From Prostheceraeus crozeri (taxonomy: Eukaryota > Platyhelminthes > Polycladida > Euryleptidae), in NCBI GenBank assembly GCA_907163375.1, contig CAJQUW010009317.1, positions 45,474-109,473 on the forward strand: a DNA stretch of 64,000 nucleotides, written 5' to 3'. Under the pieces are notes generated by a model. It was not told where the DNA came from. It ran no database searches and saw nothing but the letters and a program-made list of their open reading frames with translations. Shown here one piece after another: positions 35,280 to 45,984 of this stretch (position 1 is its first letter; each line of letters opens with the position of its first letter). A program made the translations under genes and the position numbers.

Positions 35280-37042
35280 TGGGACAAATTATTACACTCA
35301 CCAATGAAAATTCAGAAAAATCGGACTTACTTCAAGAATGTGCTTCAGATTATTTTTCATGACTTTTTCTTAGTAGAACTATTACAGACTAGGCAAATAA
35401 AGAACAAAGCATCTTGAAATATCAAAGAGATGTTTATTCCGATGTTTTTTTGGCTGCAGATGTTTTGAAACTACTTGGTGGTACATAGCCTTTTAATCAT
35501 AGAAATATTAATTAATGTCATTCATATATTTTTCTGCCTTATTCCTTTGGACAGACTGTAATTGTCAAGCTCTCAGAGAAATCACGGAGTTCCATCACTC
35601 TATAAAATGTATGCAACAAAATTTCAATAGTTATTCTTGATTGTGAGCAAAATTAGAGACTCTCCTGCGGATGCTGCTTTGAAAATTGATGATCTTCTTG
35701 GAAATGCACTCAAACTAATGTTATTGAGGTTAAAAAGCCATAAACAGACGAAAACAGAAATTTTGAGATCTAAGAAATATCTGGAGAATTATTCACCACA
35801 TTCGAAGAAATTAGCCTGCACCAACGACCGATGTCTGTGAGTGGACATTTTCGGGATTGTGGTGTTCTACTTTCCTCATCAACTGTGAGAAGAAGGTTTA
35901 GTGAGATGGGGTGCACATTCATAAGATTCAAGAGACTAAGTTTGGCTCCTCAAATAAAAAGGTAAGGCTCCAGTTTGATAAGCTGTAGACCTTCTCTCAA
36001 AACCGAAGGAATTCTGGAAAATAGTTTTTTTCTGTGATGAAAGTAGGCTACTGATGAGTGTCAAATGGCTACAGGAAAATATAAAGTAGATGTCTTCAAG
36101 CTTAGAGAAACCTCTCTGCATTATCCCTAGTCATTGTGACAGGCATTCAATCAAATTGATGATGTGGAGGAAAAGTCATCAAAGTCCTAGGAGACTCCAC
36201 ACAGTGGACGGTATGATGACTAAGCACAGAATTAGATTCATCTGCGCGCGCTTCGAAGCTGATAAACAAAATATTTAATTCTGTATGACTAAGACTCAAC
36301 ACCTCATAGTTATGGAAACATAAAGATATCTTAGCTTTGAGATTGGCTTGGAGCCATTGATAACTGCATGTTTATGTATGACATGCACCTTATCACAAGG
36401 CAAACCTCATCAACGATTGACTGAGCTCTAAAAGTTCTGGCTCCTGGCCAGGGAACTCCCTAACTTCAAACATTTGGAGACTATCTAGGGATTAGTTAAG
36501 GCAATATTTATTGATATCGCTATCTGCACAGGACAGGAGCTTATTGCAAAACTTAATCAAGTTGAACTCTGTGATATAAAATTCATAGAGATATCTTCGC
36601 CCGCTACAAGTCACATAACAAAAGTTGCGGAAGTGATTCGCTGAAAAGGTGGCTAATCCGAGTGGACCTATCATTTTGTGAGTGTTTGATTATCAAATCT
36701 GATGAACTTATGCCAAGAAAAAGTTCTGAAGGATGAAAACGTATCTTATGCATGATTTTGATTTCTTAGAAAGCTGGCAGCATTTGGTGATTCCGTTATG
36801 TTATCTCATGCGATAAGTAATGTCATAAATCCTACAGGCACCTTTTCTGTGTTTCAAGCTTAATGTTATTTAATTTTGGAAAGATAATTTTCTTCATCAG
36901 AATAACAATGTACTATACCTATATTACCTATACTATTAATAACAAAGTAGAATATTCACATTGCGCAAGATATGAATGCGATTTGAAACTCGAAAGGGTA
37001 AATATACAAGAAAATCATGACTGAGTGTAATAATTTGTGCCA
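35280..37042 (+). mobile_element. Decayed Tc1/mariner-like transposon
   Basis: The ends TGGGACAAATTATTACACTC and the inverse of TGGCACAAATTATTACACTC are inverted repeats; TA precedes the left end. The plus strand keeps scattered transposase remnants: a helix-turn-helix piece STVRRRFSEMGCTFIRFKRL (about 35880-35950), the first catalytic block WKIVFFCDESRL (about 36018-36055) and a worn WPGNS block near 36447. Many frame changes; inactive. The size of 1763 bp is normal for the superfamily. Confidence 0.75.
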
Positions 37043-39065
37043 TTAGTTCAAAGGTCCCGTGATTACTTGCAAGAGTTTACCAATTTAATAAAAAAGAGAG
37101 CATATGAGTTCATGAAGAAAATTAGTCTCCGAGTAGTCTTGATGTGATGCAACATTATTCTCTGACTTCGATTGGATATTGATGGCGATGCTTGAACAGG
37201 ATATACTGAGTACCCGAAAGAGATTGCATTTGTGCAAGCATCTTCTTGCGATTTTTGATGTCCTAAATAGAACATTTTTTACAAGTATTTACACCATTAA
37301 GAATTTGATATCAAGGATTGCAACAGGTGATACTTAATCAATTACTGATTGTGTAATTGAGTTATTTTGCACAAATACCATGTCCATGATCAAGAACACT
37401 TTCAAAATTTGAAGCGCAGACAGACGTCTGGACAATGTGATCAAAATGCATCAACTTAGCAAGTTTATCATTGAAGAGAGGCCTACATTTTTTAAATAGG
37501 AATTTTTGAAATGTTACACTGATAGACTTTGAAAATTGTTATTCAATCGCATCTGATAGTCATCACACCATTCTTTAAAATGACAAATTTCAAGCATTTC
37601 ACCATTCTTTCAAAATTGATTCCATTTCTTGTCAGACGCTGTCAAGGGAAGGCATATGTAAATCCACTGGTGAACATTCTATCGTTTCTCTGATTAAGTG
37701 GGAAGTTATTTGTAGAGAGCCACAATTTTTGCCAAGGAATTTCTTCATATCATGAGCCCAACTGTGCCTCTGCCTATGACGTTGAAGACATTCGGAGCTG
37801 GCAAGTTTCTTTATATCGACAAACACAATATTTAAGCAGATTTTAGTCACATTTAACCCCATTATGGAATGCATCTTCAGCATCCGTGATCAGAAGCATG
37901 ATTGCCTCACACAAGCACGCACATAGGCTTTGCAAAGTCGGACTTTGGGTTTTGGGTCGACCTTGTGCAAGTGATACAAAACTAGGGTTTTATATACAAA
38001 GCTTAGGTCTTCCATTAATACTGCATATATACAAATCAAGTTACAAAAATTAATATTTTGATTTGAATCTTAGGAGAACTGCATGATAAGAGCATAAAAC
38101 TCTGATTTTTTATTAAAATTTCCACTCAATTCACAGAATATTTCAAAAATAAAATGTTTTTGATCATTAGCTATTTCATTCTGGGCTTGAAAACTCCGCG
38201 CATTGAAACCTTGTACAAATGTTGTACTTTCTGCAAGCTTGCATGTATTTTGTTACATTTATGCATATTGAATTTTTATATAATAAATTTCATATGCTTT
38301 ATTTCTTCGCAGCTATCCACACCCTTTAACTGTCTGCCATAGACGACATTCCAAAAGTGAATTCATTCTAATTTCATGTTTTAAATATGTTTAACCATGC
38401 ACTTAAACAGCTATAATATTTATCAAGTTTGTTTATATTTCTGAATCATAAAATGAAACAATTGCTTTGTTATGAGCAATGTGTAATTCAATCATACGTG
38501 TATGAATCAAAGATATTCAGTTGGTCAGTCTATTAGTGTAGGTTCAATCATTAAAGGAAAGCTTTATAACGTAATTCATACATGAACTAGGCTACTAATT
38601 ACAGTTATTGCAATAAAAATAGTTTCCCATTAATACCACATTTCTCCTTGGTCCAATAGGAATTTTGGCCTATAGAAGAATCTTTATGTCAGCACAAAAT
38701 ACAAAGATTGCACTTCGTTCACTTGATTCTACTCATTTATTGAAGCATGGGCTTGCGTTTGGCCCAAAACTTATATTGGGTGTCCTCATTACAAGGTTTT
38801 GCCCAAACTTGAGCTGTGCGCATTTACTTACAAAGTAGATATCGCTTTAAGCGAAAACTTCAATCTGCTCCCTATTGGATTTACCTGTCCTTTTCCTTGA
38901 CCCTGTCTGACAAGAAAAAGAAACGGGTAGAACTCTGATGACGCGAAGATTCGTGATAGCCATGGGTGTACGTTATCCTGTGAAAGTCTCACCTTTGGCC
39001 TCGTTCATTGCAGAAGCTCGTTATGGCGACTGGACTTATAATTCTTGTTTGACATTCTAAGAATG
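37043..39065. other. Tetraspanin intron, no gene recognised
   Basis: The minus-strand frame at 37632-37883 has a histidine-rich patch but no family I can name. No repeats recognised. Confidence 0.35.
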
Positions 39066-40231
39066 ATCTTGCTTACTTACTTCCCCGATTTTCATCCTTG
39101 TCCACGTTGAACGGGGTGAGACGGTGTTCTGATGGCGCGCCTCCACTCCTGTCGATCGTAAACACATTGCTGTATTCAGATTCAGAGCGTGAATTCCTCG
39201 GAGACGATTTACGACCATGCTTTCCTTGGTCTTCCTCTCAGCCTTCCACCTTCGACCTCCAACTGGAAAGATCTTTTCGTCCAGTCATTCTCTTCTAAGA
39301 ATAAGTGGTCATACACCGCAGTCTTCTTCTCCGTATCACATCGGAAATACATTCCAGGCTCATCTTCTTTCTTAGGTCTTCACTTCTGTGTCCATCGGCC
39401 AGCTTCACACCGCACAATCTTCTCACCATTGCCTCTTCTGTTCCTTCAATCTTCACGATCTGATCACTTTTCACGGTCCATGTCTCACTCCCGTACACCA
39501 TCGCGCTACGGACACAAGCAGAATATACTTTACCTTTCATTTTCAAGGTGGGAGCTTTGGATGTTAGGAAAGGTGCAAGGTCATGGAACATCTTCCATCC
39601 ACACCTTACTCTCGAAGTCAGTGGAAGGTCGGATCCCTGCGGCACTCAACACATCACCAAGGTAGCGGGACTTAACTGAGCTGAAGCGGTCACCGCCCAC
39701 ACTTAACTCATCAAACTCACTCGGAAGATCTACCTGAGGCTGTCCTGAATACCCTGGACACACAAAATGAGACGCAGTTGCGTTTAAAGTTCACTTTACA
39801 CCACTAAATCGTTTGTGGATCCAGCGGTCGCACACGCCACATATGATGGAATTTGAGCAAACTCCGCATGGCCACTCTCCAGACTCTGCTAGAGGTAGAT
39901 TGCATGGCACCATGATCTTCGTCTTGTCAACGTTGACTCTCATTCCTTTTGATGCCAAACTTGTTTTCCAGGAGGACAACTTCAACCTCAGGCCTTCAAC
40001 TGAGGTATCTATCAACACTGGATCATCAGCATAGAGCAACTCCCATGAGAGACCAACACGAGCGCTCTTCATCACCCGATCCGTAACAATGGCGAACAGA
40101 AGAGGGCTAAGAACAGATCCCTAATGCACTCCTACGTTCACGGGGGGAATTATCAGTGTCGCCAACTCGTGTCCTAACAAATTTTCGAGTGTGCTTGTAT
40201 AGTGACATCACGGCCGTATTCCAAGAATGAT
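39066..40231 (-). mobile_element. LINE reverse-transcriptase relic, interrupted by the Polinton
   Basis: Minus strand. Fragments in several frames: NTAVMSLYKHTRKFV near the Polinton border, GSVLSPLLFAIVTDR, LLYADDPVLIDTS (catalytic YADD), MRVNVDKTKIMV, a GWKMFHDLAPFLTSK and MVYGSETWTVKSDQ block and the RRRRLRCMTTYS C-terminal part. It ends at its 3' side in a (GTAA)n-like tail (plus strand cttgcttacttactt). RTE/L2-like. At least three frame breaks. The Polinton target duplication (40232-40237) lies at its upstream edge, so the Polinton landed in or beside this older element. Confidence 0.8.
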
Positions 40232-40237
40232 CCCGAG
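40232..40237. repeat. Polinton target-site duplication, left (cccgag)
   Basis: Perfect 6-bp match to 59345-59350. Confidence 0.95.
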
Positions 40238-40942
40238 AGTAATGGACAAAAGACCGTTCCAGGACACCATAAAATCAAAAAAATTAGTACTTTTAAAAAC
40301 GACATAAATTTATGAATTTAGTCCCTTTTTCAGGTTTTTAAGACCTAAATTCATGAATTTAGTCCATTCAAAAAGTACCATTTTTTGAAAAATGGTACTT
40401 TTAAAAACGACATAAATTCATGTATTTGAACCCTTTTTCAGGTTATGAAGACCTAAATTCATAAATCGGCTAAAGCCAGAGGAGCTTCGCTCCGATTTGG
40501 GCGTTTTTAAAAATACCCAATTTTTCAAATTTTTCAAAATCTCAAATTTGTGATTATGACATTTTTCACCCCCCAAAATCATGACCGTTCTAGGACACCG
40601 AAAATCATAAAAGTTAAGAATCTCAAATTTGTGATTATGTCATTTTTCACCCCCGCCAAAATCATGACCGTTCAAGGACAGCGAAAATCATAAAAGTTGA
40701 GAATTTCAAATTCATGAATTTTATCCATCTTTCAGGTTTTTAAAATATATCATGTGACTAGCGGGACATCGGAGATGTCTTCCAGGGCTTTGCCGTTAAA
40801 AATATTTCTTTAAAAATGGAAGAAACAAAAGTGGAAGGAACTTCAGAAATGGAAGGAACAAAAATGGAAGGAACCTTAAGAAATGGAAGAAACAAAAGTG
40901 GAAGGAACCTTAAGAATATATCCTTCGTTATCTCAATTAAAC
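40238..40942 (+). repeat. Polinton left terminal inverted repeat (~705 bp)
   Basis: Matches 58680-59344 in reverse. The outer half holds AT-rich palindromes (ctaaattcatgaatttag; aaaagtaccatttttt...aaaaatggtactttt), the inner half the first codons of the gene at 58086-58766. It exceeds the right repeat by one extra ~40-bp unit of the gene's internal EGT-coding repeat. One of the 34-nt double-hairpin units lies at 40464-40497. Confidence 0.95.
40464..40497 (+). repeat. 34-nt double-hairpin unit (left terminal repeat)
   Basis: Outer stem AATCGG/CCGATT encloses two hairpins, GGCT-aa-AGCC and GGAGC-ttc-GCTCC. Same sequence as 52117-52150 and, inverted, 59085-59118. Confidence 0.85.
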
Positions 40943-41450
40943 TTTTACGGAGCAGCGTGTCTTCTTTCTTTCTTTCTCTCTCTCTCGTTCCTGTCTGTTA
41001 CAAGAATATTGTATTCACAATGACATGCATTATTTAAAACAATTGCTTGTCTTCAATGAGAATAATTCCCATATGCTTTTAATAGAATGACCTTGAACGC
41101 TAATGGAAAAATACACCAACTGTCGCGCCATGTCGACACATTTATCGACAAACTTTCTGACATCGGCGCGACAGTTGGTGTATTTTTCCATTCAAGCAAT
41201 GTCGCATGAATGATTGTTATGGAAACCCAAAATGAAGAGAAATGCTCATTCATTTCTCTTCTCTCTCATATGTCTATTGTGTTTAGATTGTATTTGTTCT
41301 TTTGTTCTCATAGTGTGAATGAGATTTCACAACTCGCATTATGCGCTATTGTCTGTGATTTCCTTCACCCCTATCAGCTGAAACAATTTTAGCAGCTGCT
41401 ACACGCTAATTCTTTTGAGAAAGTTCTGAAATAGATTTTATTCCATTTAA
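40943..41450. other. Polinton left arm, non-coding, base composition unlike the rest
   Basis: The stretch just inside the left repeat is less AT-rich than the other Polinton spacers and has CT-rich runs (tttctttctttctctctctctc). It contains the hairpin at 41102-41192 and no gene. It may be a later small insertion. Confidence 0.5.
41102..41192. ncRNA. Perfect 28-bp-stem hairpin, pre-microRNA-like
   Basis: Arm 41102-41129 (aatggaaaaatacaccaact then gtcgcgcc) is exactly complementary to 41165-41192. The pairing extends by five bases (atgtc/gacat) past a one-base bulge, leaving a loop of about 24 nt. Size and shape resemble a microRNA or siRNA precursor; it could equally be a very short MITE. 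No expression evidence is available. Confidence 0.45.
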
Positions 41451-41580
41451 AATGAGAAACATTAGAGACATTCTAAAAATATACGGCAAACAAAACCACA
41501 TTAAATTTCAATTTAAATGAGATTGCTAAGCAATTGGGAATAAAGAACTGACACATATTGATGAGTAATGACTTACTATT
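41451..41580 (+). pseudogene. Decayed partial duplicate of the Polinton protease gene start
   Basis: About 125 bp resemble the first 40 codons of the gene at 41880, with the same start context. A worn fossil copy lying between the left repeat and the intact protease. Confidence 0.7.
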
Positions 41581-41672
41581 GATAAAAGATGTACGAAACA
41601 CCAACTTTACTAATACAATGCAACAATGTAACGTTTAAATTTAGATTAAATTAAATCATTTCAAAATTGAAT

Positions 41673-41843
41673 AAGTAGTAAAGAAAGACATCATTAGAGA
41701 CCAGTTTTAAATCAATACCCCTCCCCCAAGTAGTAAGGAAAGTCATCATTATAAAAATGTTTTAAATCAATACCCCTTCTGACTAAGTAGTAAGGAAAGA
41801 CATCATTAGAGAACAGTTTTAAATCAATACCCCCCCTCTGACT
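41673..41843 (+). repeat. Three tandem ~56-bp repeats upstream of the protease
   Basis: Units start at about 41673, 41728 and 41785 with aagtagtaaggaaagacatc and share ttttaaatcaatacccc. They sit directly upstream of the protease start and may hold its regulatory sequence. Confidence 0.8.
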
Positions 41844-41879
41844 TCTAGGGGCTCCCTTAAGAAATTTTTTTATTATAAA

Positions 41880-42338
41880 ATGAGCAACATAAATGAGTTT
41901 TTGAAATTATATGGAACACAAACGACAACGAATTTCGACCTAAAGAAAATCGCTAATCGATTAGGAATAAAGAATTTTCATGTTCTAATGAGAAACGAAT
42001 TACAATTCCTAAAAAATAGGCCATCAGGAACCTTCAGTTCCCGGAACAAAGTTCCATCAATAACTGTAAATTTCATAACGAATCTTCACACTTCAGACCA
42101 AAACGGCGTACATTGGTCAGCAGGCGTTAAAAATCATCAGCAAAACTATTATTTTGATTCATACGGTTTGCCCCCTACAAATGAAGTAAAAGAATTACTT
42201 GGAACGGGAACATACAATACGTTTCAAATTCAAAAACCGGGAACAACTTATTGTGGACAATTATGTCTTTATGTTTTATTTAAATTACAAAAAGGAGTAC
42301 CATTTCTAGATATTATGTTAGAGTTAAACAATCTATAA
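41880..42338 (+). CDS. Polinton adenain-like cysteine protease
   Basis: 152 residues. Shows the adenovirus-protease arrangement: GVHWSAGV (catalytic His), YYFDSYGLPP (acidic residue and oxyanion region), and YCGQLCLYVLFK with the nucleophilic Cys. The enzyme cleaves capsid precursors during virion maturation in adenoviruses and is a core gene of Polintons. Length is typical for the family or slightly short. The start follows an ATAAAATG context. First gene inside the left repeat, on the plus strand, converging on the integrase gene. A GC-rich hairpin pair (about 42034-42063) is embedded in frame near the N-terminal third. Confidence 0.9.
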   Translation: MSNINEFLKLYGTQTTTNFDLKKIANRLGIKNFHVLMRNELQFLKNRPSGTFSSRNKVPSITVNFITNLHTSDQNGVHWSAGVKNHQQNYYFDSYGLPPTNEVKELLGTGTYNTFQIQKPGTTYCGQLCLYVLFKLQKGVPFLDIMLELNNL

Positions 42339-42372
42339 CTCAAGCGAAGCTAGCTAATGCGCCACCTAAAGG

Positions 42373-43722
42373 TTAAAGCTCTGTTTTCTGTAATTCATTT
42401 TGATAAAAACGGCCTCTGATATCCTCATTATCTAAATCTTTAATTTCATAAGTAATCGGATAACTTTGATTTATTTTAGAAACTTCAAATATTTCTTTAG
42501 TCCAATAGCCAACAAAGCCTTTTTCAAATTTGTTCTTATATTTAAATATTCTAACTCTATCTCCAATTTTAAATTTCGGCTTAAGTTTCTGCAAATTCGG
42601 ATTACTCTCATTCGAATAATTATTCTCGAATATTTTCTTTCGTATTAAATCAGGGTCGTCAGAAGCATTCTTTGGGGTTTCTTCAATACCTGAATGAACT
42701 TTATTATTGTACTGCTCTACAATTCCTGGTAATATTTTTAACCATTTCTGATTTCCTTGCTGAGTAAATTTCTTGAAAATTTTATTTTTTAACGTCCGAT
42801 TGAATCTTTCTATCACTATAGCTTTTCCTGCGTTTTCAGTTGAATAAACAGTTTCAAATAGTGGCTGAACGTTTCGGTTATAAAATTCCGACCCTTTATC
42901 AACAAACAATTTTTTTGGCTTTCTATTACTTTCTTTAAAGATTTCTTCAAACGCATATTTAACTGAAAGGCCACTTTTATTTTTTAAAGGCTTTACCCAA
43001 GCATATCGTGTATATAAATCTATAACGGTCAATGCGTATTTGTAGTCAGACTTTGTCTTAGAACCTTCGGTTCGGTCCCTTTCATTCGGCATATGAATAA
43101 GATCAGCACTCCAAATATCATCTTTATTAAATACTTTTACTTTTAATAAATATTTAGGCTTTCTATATTCTTTATGAATTTCAGATGCATAAACGTCTGA
43201 ATTATGATTTTCATTTAAACCCTGACCGAATAATATTATAGCTTGTAAAGCTTTCTTAACAAACATTCTTTCAATTTTTTCTCTAAATGTAGGATTCTGA
43301 ATACTATCTAATTCTTGAATCATCTTCTTATCAGCTGCATGACGAGAACTTCGATCATGATTTCGATAAGCTAAATCATGCCTGTAAGCGGCGGCATCTA
43401 CTCTATTTATTGGTTCTTCACCTGGTTTCGGATTATTATTCTCATCTAGTCTTATATCTAATCGAGTTCCTGGACCAGTATATGAATCACCAGGAAGATG
43501 TTTTTCTTTCGAATATTTACTCCAAATAAATCCAGGAAAGTTTTCTAATGTTTTTTGTATGTCACCACCGTAGGTAGTAGCCAAACTTTGTTTGTCGTCG
43601 TTACCTTCATAAATTTTACAATTTGAGTTTTTATTTTTGTTTAATAGATAATTAAATAAATCTAAATTAGAAATTTTTAATTTAGTTAAATTTTCGGAAT
43701 TTGTGGAATTTGCGGTATCCAT
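42373..43722 (-). CDS. Phospholipase A2-like domain + retroviral-type integrase in one frame
   Basis: 449 residues, minus strand. Residues ~50-165 resemble the parvovirus VP1 phospholipase A2 domain: YTGPGTRLDIRL (calcium loop), then EEPINRVDAAAYRHDLAYRN (catalytic HD) and AADKKMIQEL. Residues ~195-445 are the integrase. The DDE core is marked by WSADLIHM, LFVDKGSEF and AIVIERFNRTLKN; a C-terminal SH3/chromo-like tail has KIGDRVRIFKYK...FEVSKI. The integrase inserts the element, giving the 6-bp duplication seen here. In other Polintons the integrase stands alone and PLA2-like domains occur in separate virion genes, so the fusion is notable. No stop separates the parts. The start follows TTTAAAAATG. 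Neighbour of the small virion-type gene at 43825. Confidence 0.9.
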   Translation of the reverse strand: MDTANSTNSENLTKLKISNLDLFNYLLNKNKNSNCKIYEGNDDKQSLATTYGGDIQKTLENFPGFIWSKYSKEKHLPGDSYTGPGTRLDIRLDENNNPKPGEEPINRVDAAAYRHDLAYRNHDRSSRHAADKKMIQELDSIQNPTFREKIERMFVKKALQAIILFGQGLNENHNSDVYASEIHKEYRKPKYLLKVKVFNKDDIWSADLIHMPNERDRTEGSKTKSDYKYALTVIDLYTRYAWVKPLKNKSGLSVKYAFEEIFKESNRKPKKLFVDKGSEFYNRNVQPLFETVYSTENAGKAIVIERFNRTLKNKIFKKFTQQGNQKWLKILPGIVEQYNNKVHSGIEETPKNASDDPDLIRKKIFENNYSNESNPNLQKLKPKFKIGDRVRIFKYKNKFEKGFVGYWTKEIFEVSKINQSYPITYEIKDLDNEDIRGRFYQNELQKTEL

Positions 43723-43784
43723 TTTTAAAGATAAAAAACTTTTAAAAGATAAAAAAAATTGTTTTACCGAAAAGAACCAAAGGT

Positions 43785-43821
43785 CCTGAGGCTTTAGCCG
43801 ATCGGAGCGAAGCTCCTCAGG
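43785..43821. repeat. Variant double-hairpin unit, permuted
   Basis: CCTGAG/CTCAGG outer stem around GGCT-tt-AGCC and GGAGC-gaa-GCTCC. The same two hairpins as the 34-nt unit but joined through gatc, so the unit looks circularly permuted. Lies between the integrase and the next gene. Confidence 0.75.
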
Positions 43822-43824
43822 TTA

Positions 43825-44367
43825 TTACCGAATCATACTAGGACTTAGATATATTCCAGAACCATCTTTAGTTTCTTTAATTTCAATTAAATCATCAACA
43901 TTGTGGAGAATATTTTTAAGAACTCGTTTTCCTTCATCAACTAATTTTAATTTACTAATAAAATTATCTACTACTCCTTTTCCTTCGGGCGAAGCCCTGG
44001 AAGACATCTCCGTTGACCCATGAACCGATGTCCCTTCACCCCTAGCAACTTTTTCTAACTCTCTATTATGTCGTTTTTGTTCTTCTAATGCTGCCTTCTC
44101 TGATTTATTTTTATTTACTGCTTGGACAATACCAGCTGTCCCACCTGCAACACTTCCTGCTGCAGCTATGCCTCCTATTATTAGTGGAATTAATGGGAGA
44201 ATACCGCCATTCTTTTCTTCTTGTAATTGAATATTCTCTATCATTGGTTTACTTATGTAATACTTTTTTTTGTTAATCGTAATAGTTTTAGGGGTATTTT
44301 TGTCAACAATATTACGTAATTTTAATTCAACAGTTTTATTATTAATATTACTTTTCGCTTGCGACAT
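43825..44367 (-). CDS. Polinton small virion-type protein with Gly/Ala hydrophobic segment
   Basis: 180 residues, minus strand. A lysine-rich N-terminal 65 residues is followed by GGILPLIPLIIGGIAAAGSV and more glycine/alanine (about 75-105), then a charged helical region. This resembles the hydrophobic pX/pVI-like minor virion proteins proposed for adenovirus-like Polintons, which may act on membranes; the assignment is by composition and position only. A GC-rich hairpin unit encodes SSRASPEG in frame (about 43978-44030). The start follows TTAAAAATG. Between integrase and major capsid genes. Confidence 0.55.
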   Translation of the reverse strand: MSQAKSNINNKTVELKLRNIVDKNTPKTITINKKKYYISKPMIENIQLQEEKNGGILPLIPLIIGGIAAAGSVAGGTAGIVQAVNKNKSEKAALEEQKRHNRELEKVARGEGTSVHGSTEMSSRASPEGKGVVDNFISKLKLVDEGKRVLKNILHNVDDLIEIKETKDGSGIYLSPSMIR

Positions 44368-44377
44368 TTTTAATAAA

Positions 44378-44530
44378 AAATTTTAAGTTATCAAAAATTT
44401 AAATCTATTCTAGTTATGAAAAAATTTTAAGTTAAGAATTTTTAATCTATTCTAGTTATGAAAAAATTTTAAGTTAAGAATTTTTAATCTATTCTAGTTA
44501 TGAATAAATTTTTAAGTTATCAAAAAAAAT
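44378..44530. repeat. Tandem ~43-bp AT-rich repeats between capsid-block genes
   Basis: Four imperfect units of aattttaagtta...tctattctagttatga in the spacer between two minus-strand genes. Probably promoter or terminator region of the block. Confidence 0.7.
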
Positions 44531-44534
44531 TAAA

Positions 44535-45869
44535 TTAATTTATTCTAGTCATCTTCCCATTAAGAACTTCAATAGAATATTTTGTATCTTCTAGCAATAA
44601 ACCATAAACCATCAATGAAGTTGTGGAATCTTTTTTTTCAATATTAATTGTTACATCACAACCATTTTTAATAATATCTTCTGATTGTGCACTTAAATCG
44701 AAGCAGAAAATTGGATATAAATGTCTCCAATCTCCAGGAGTTAATTGTGGTTCAACTCCAAATTCTATACAAAGATTTCTATAAGAATCATATCCTTCCA
44801 TAAATTGATTATTGGTATCATCGAATCTTAATGGATCAATTGAATATCGAGTTTGATTTAATGAAACTTGTAAACTTCGAATTGTATTAATATGGAAGAT
44901 ATTATTGTTCTTATCAAAACTTGGAGAATTATTTCTTTGAAATGTTAGTAATAAATATCTTGGAGTATTCGCAGTTCTAGTAAAATGCCAGTTAAATCTT
45001 TGTTCGGAAAAAGTTACTGAACTAGCAGTTCTCTTTAGAAAATTAACTGGAATTGGTTTGTTAGTATTTAATCTTTTTGCAATAGCTGATTCAATTTCTA
45101 AACTAGGAGTAATATGCTTAATCCACCATTCAAGTCTATCAATTTTTAAATATGTTTTTTTCCCAGTCTTACCAAAAAAGATTAATTCATTATTTGCTGT
45201 ACGATGAATTATTAATTTAAATTTTAATTGATATGATATTTTATCATAATCTAAATATCCGAATAATGGAGACAATGACCAATTTACTGTCTGTTTACTT
45301 TTTTTGTTAAATTCACGTCTTTCTTTATATGCTTCATTATTTGTTTTATTTAAATGTTTTGGAATATTTTCTACATCTTTCGCAATTCCTGCGGCATCTG
45401 TTCCAGCGTGAGTTAAATCATCAATAATTATACCATCATTAGTATCAGGAAACCAACCTTCGATTTCATACTTTTTATTATTTTCACCAATTGTTATAAA
45501 TCTAAGCATTGTATCAATTACACCTGGGGAATCACTTATTGTTTCTATATTTTGAGTTGCAACATCTAAACGCATTTGTGTAAATAAACTTGGGAAAAAA
45601 TTATTCTCTAGTGTAATATTATCGGTATCTGGTAATGGTGTTGTAAAATTAGCATCACTATATAAAGAATATTCGCAGTGTAAAAATGAATCAGGTAAAT
45701 ATAAATAACTCTGCTGATTATCAACTTCAAAGATTAAATCTCCTCCAGTGTTTACTCTACTGGAAGATCCGGGATTCATAGCAATTCTTATATAGTCATT
45801 CTTTTTTTGATTGTAACTGGTGAACGGGGGATCATCTAATCTAAATTTATTTTCGATAAGCGAAGACAT
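44535..45869 (-). CDS. Polinton major capsid protein (double jelly-roll), probable
   Basis: 444 residues, minus strand. N-terminal KKNDYIRIAMNPGS, GDLIFEVDNQQSYLYLPDS and NNFFPSLFTQMRLDV follow the pattern of the Polinton hexon-like capsid protein, as does the end FCFDLSAQSEDIIKNGCDVT...LLLEDTKYSI. The middle has beta-rich LKFKLIIHRTANNELIFF and a conserved aromatic EQRFNWHF segment. The protein would form the icosahedral shell as trimers. Shorter than many Polinton capsid proteins, but open from the ATAAAAATG start to the stop. The largest gene of the minus block, as expected for the major virion protein. Confidence 0.8.
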   Translation of the reverse strand: MSSLIENKFRLDDPPFTSYNQKKNDYIRIAMNPGSSSRVNTGGDLIFEVDNQQSYLYLPDSFLHCEYSLYSDANFTTPLPDTDNITLENNFFPSLFTQMRLDVATQNIETISDSPGVIDTMLRFITIGENNKKYEIEGWFPDTNDGIIIDDLTHAGTDAAGIAKDVENIPKHLNKTNNEAYKERREFNKKSKQTVNWSLSPLFGYLDYDKISYQLKFKLIIHRTANNELIFFGKTGKKTYLKIDRLEWWIKHITPSLEIESAIAKRLNTNKPIPVNFLKRTASSVTFSEQRFNWHFTRTANTPRYLLLTFQRNNSPSFDKNNNIFHINTIRSLQVSLNQTRYSIDPLRFDDTNNQFMEGYDSYRNLCIEFGVEPQLTPGDWRHLYPIFCFDLSAQSEDIIKNGCDVTINIEKKDSTTSLMVYGLLLEDTKYSIEVLNGKMTRIN

Positions 45870-45909
45870 TTTTATAAGAAATAATTTGACTTTTTGTTTT
45901 TCTCACAGA

Positions 45910-45984
45910 TAGAAAAAAAATTTTTATTAAATATAATTTTAGAATTTTACTAAATATAATTTTAGAATTTTACTAAATATAATT
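45910..45984. repeat. Tandem 24-bp repeat in the capsid-block spacer
   Basis: Three copies of tactaaatataattttagaa type units between two minus-strand genes; AT-rich, non-coding. Confidence 0.7.

Noticed and set aside
37632-37883. Minus-strand histidine-rich frame as a zinc-finger gene
   Set aside because: No regular C2H2 spacing; no supporting neighbours.
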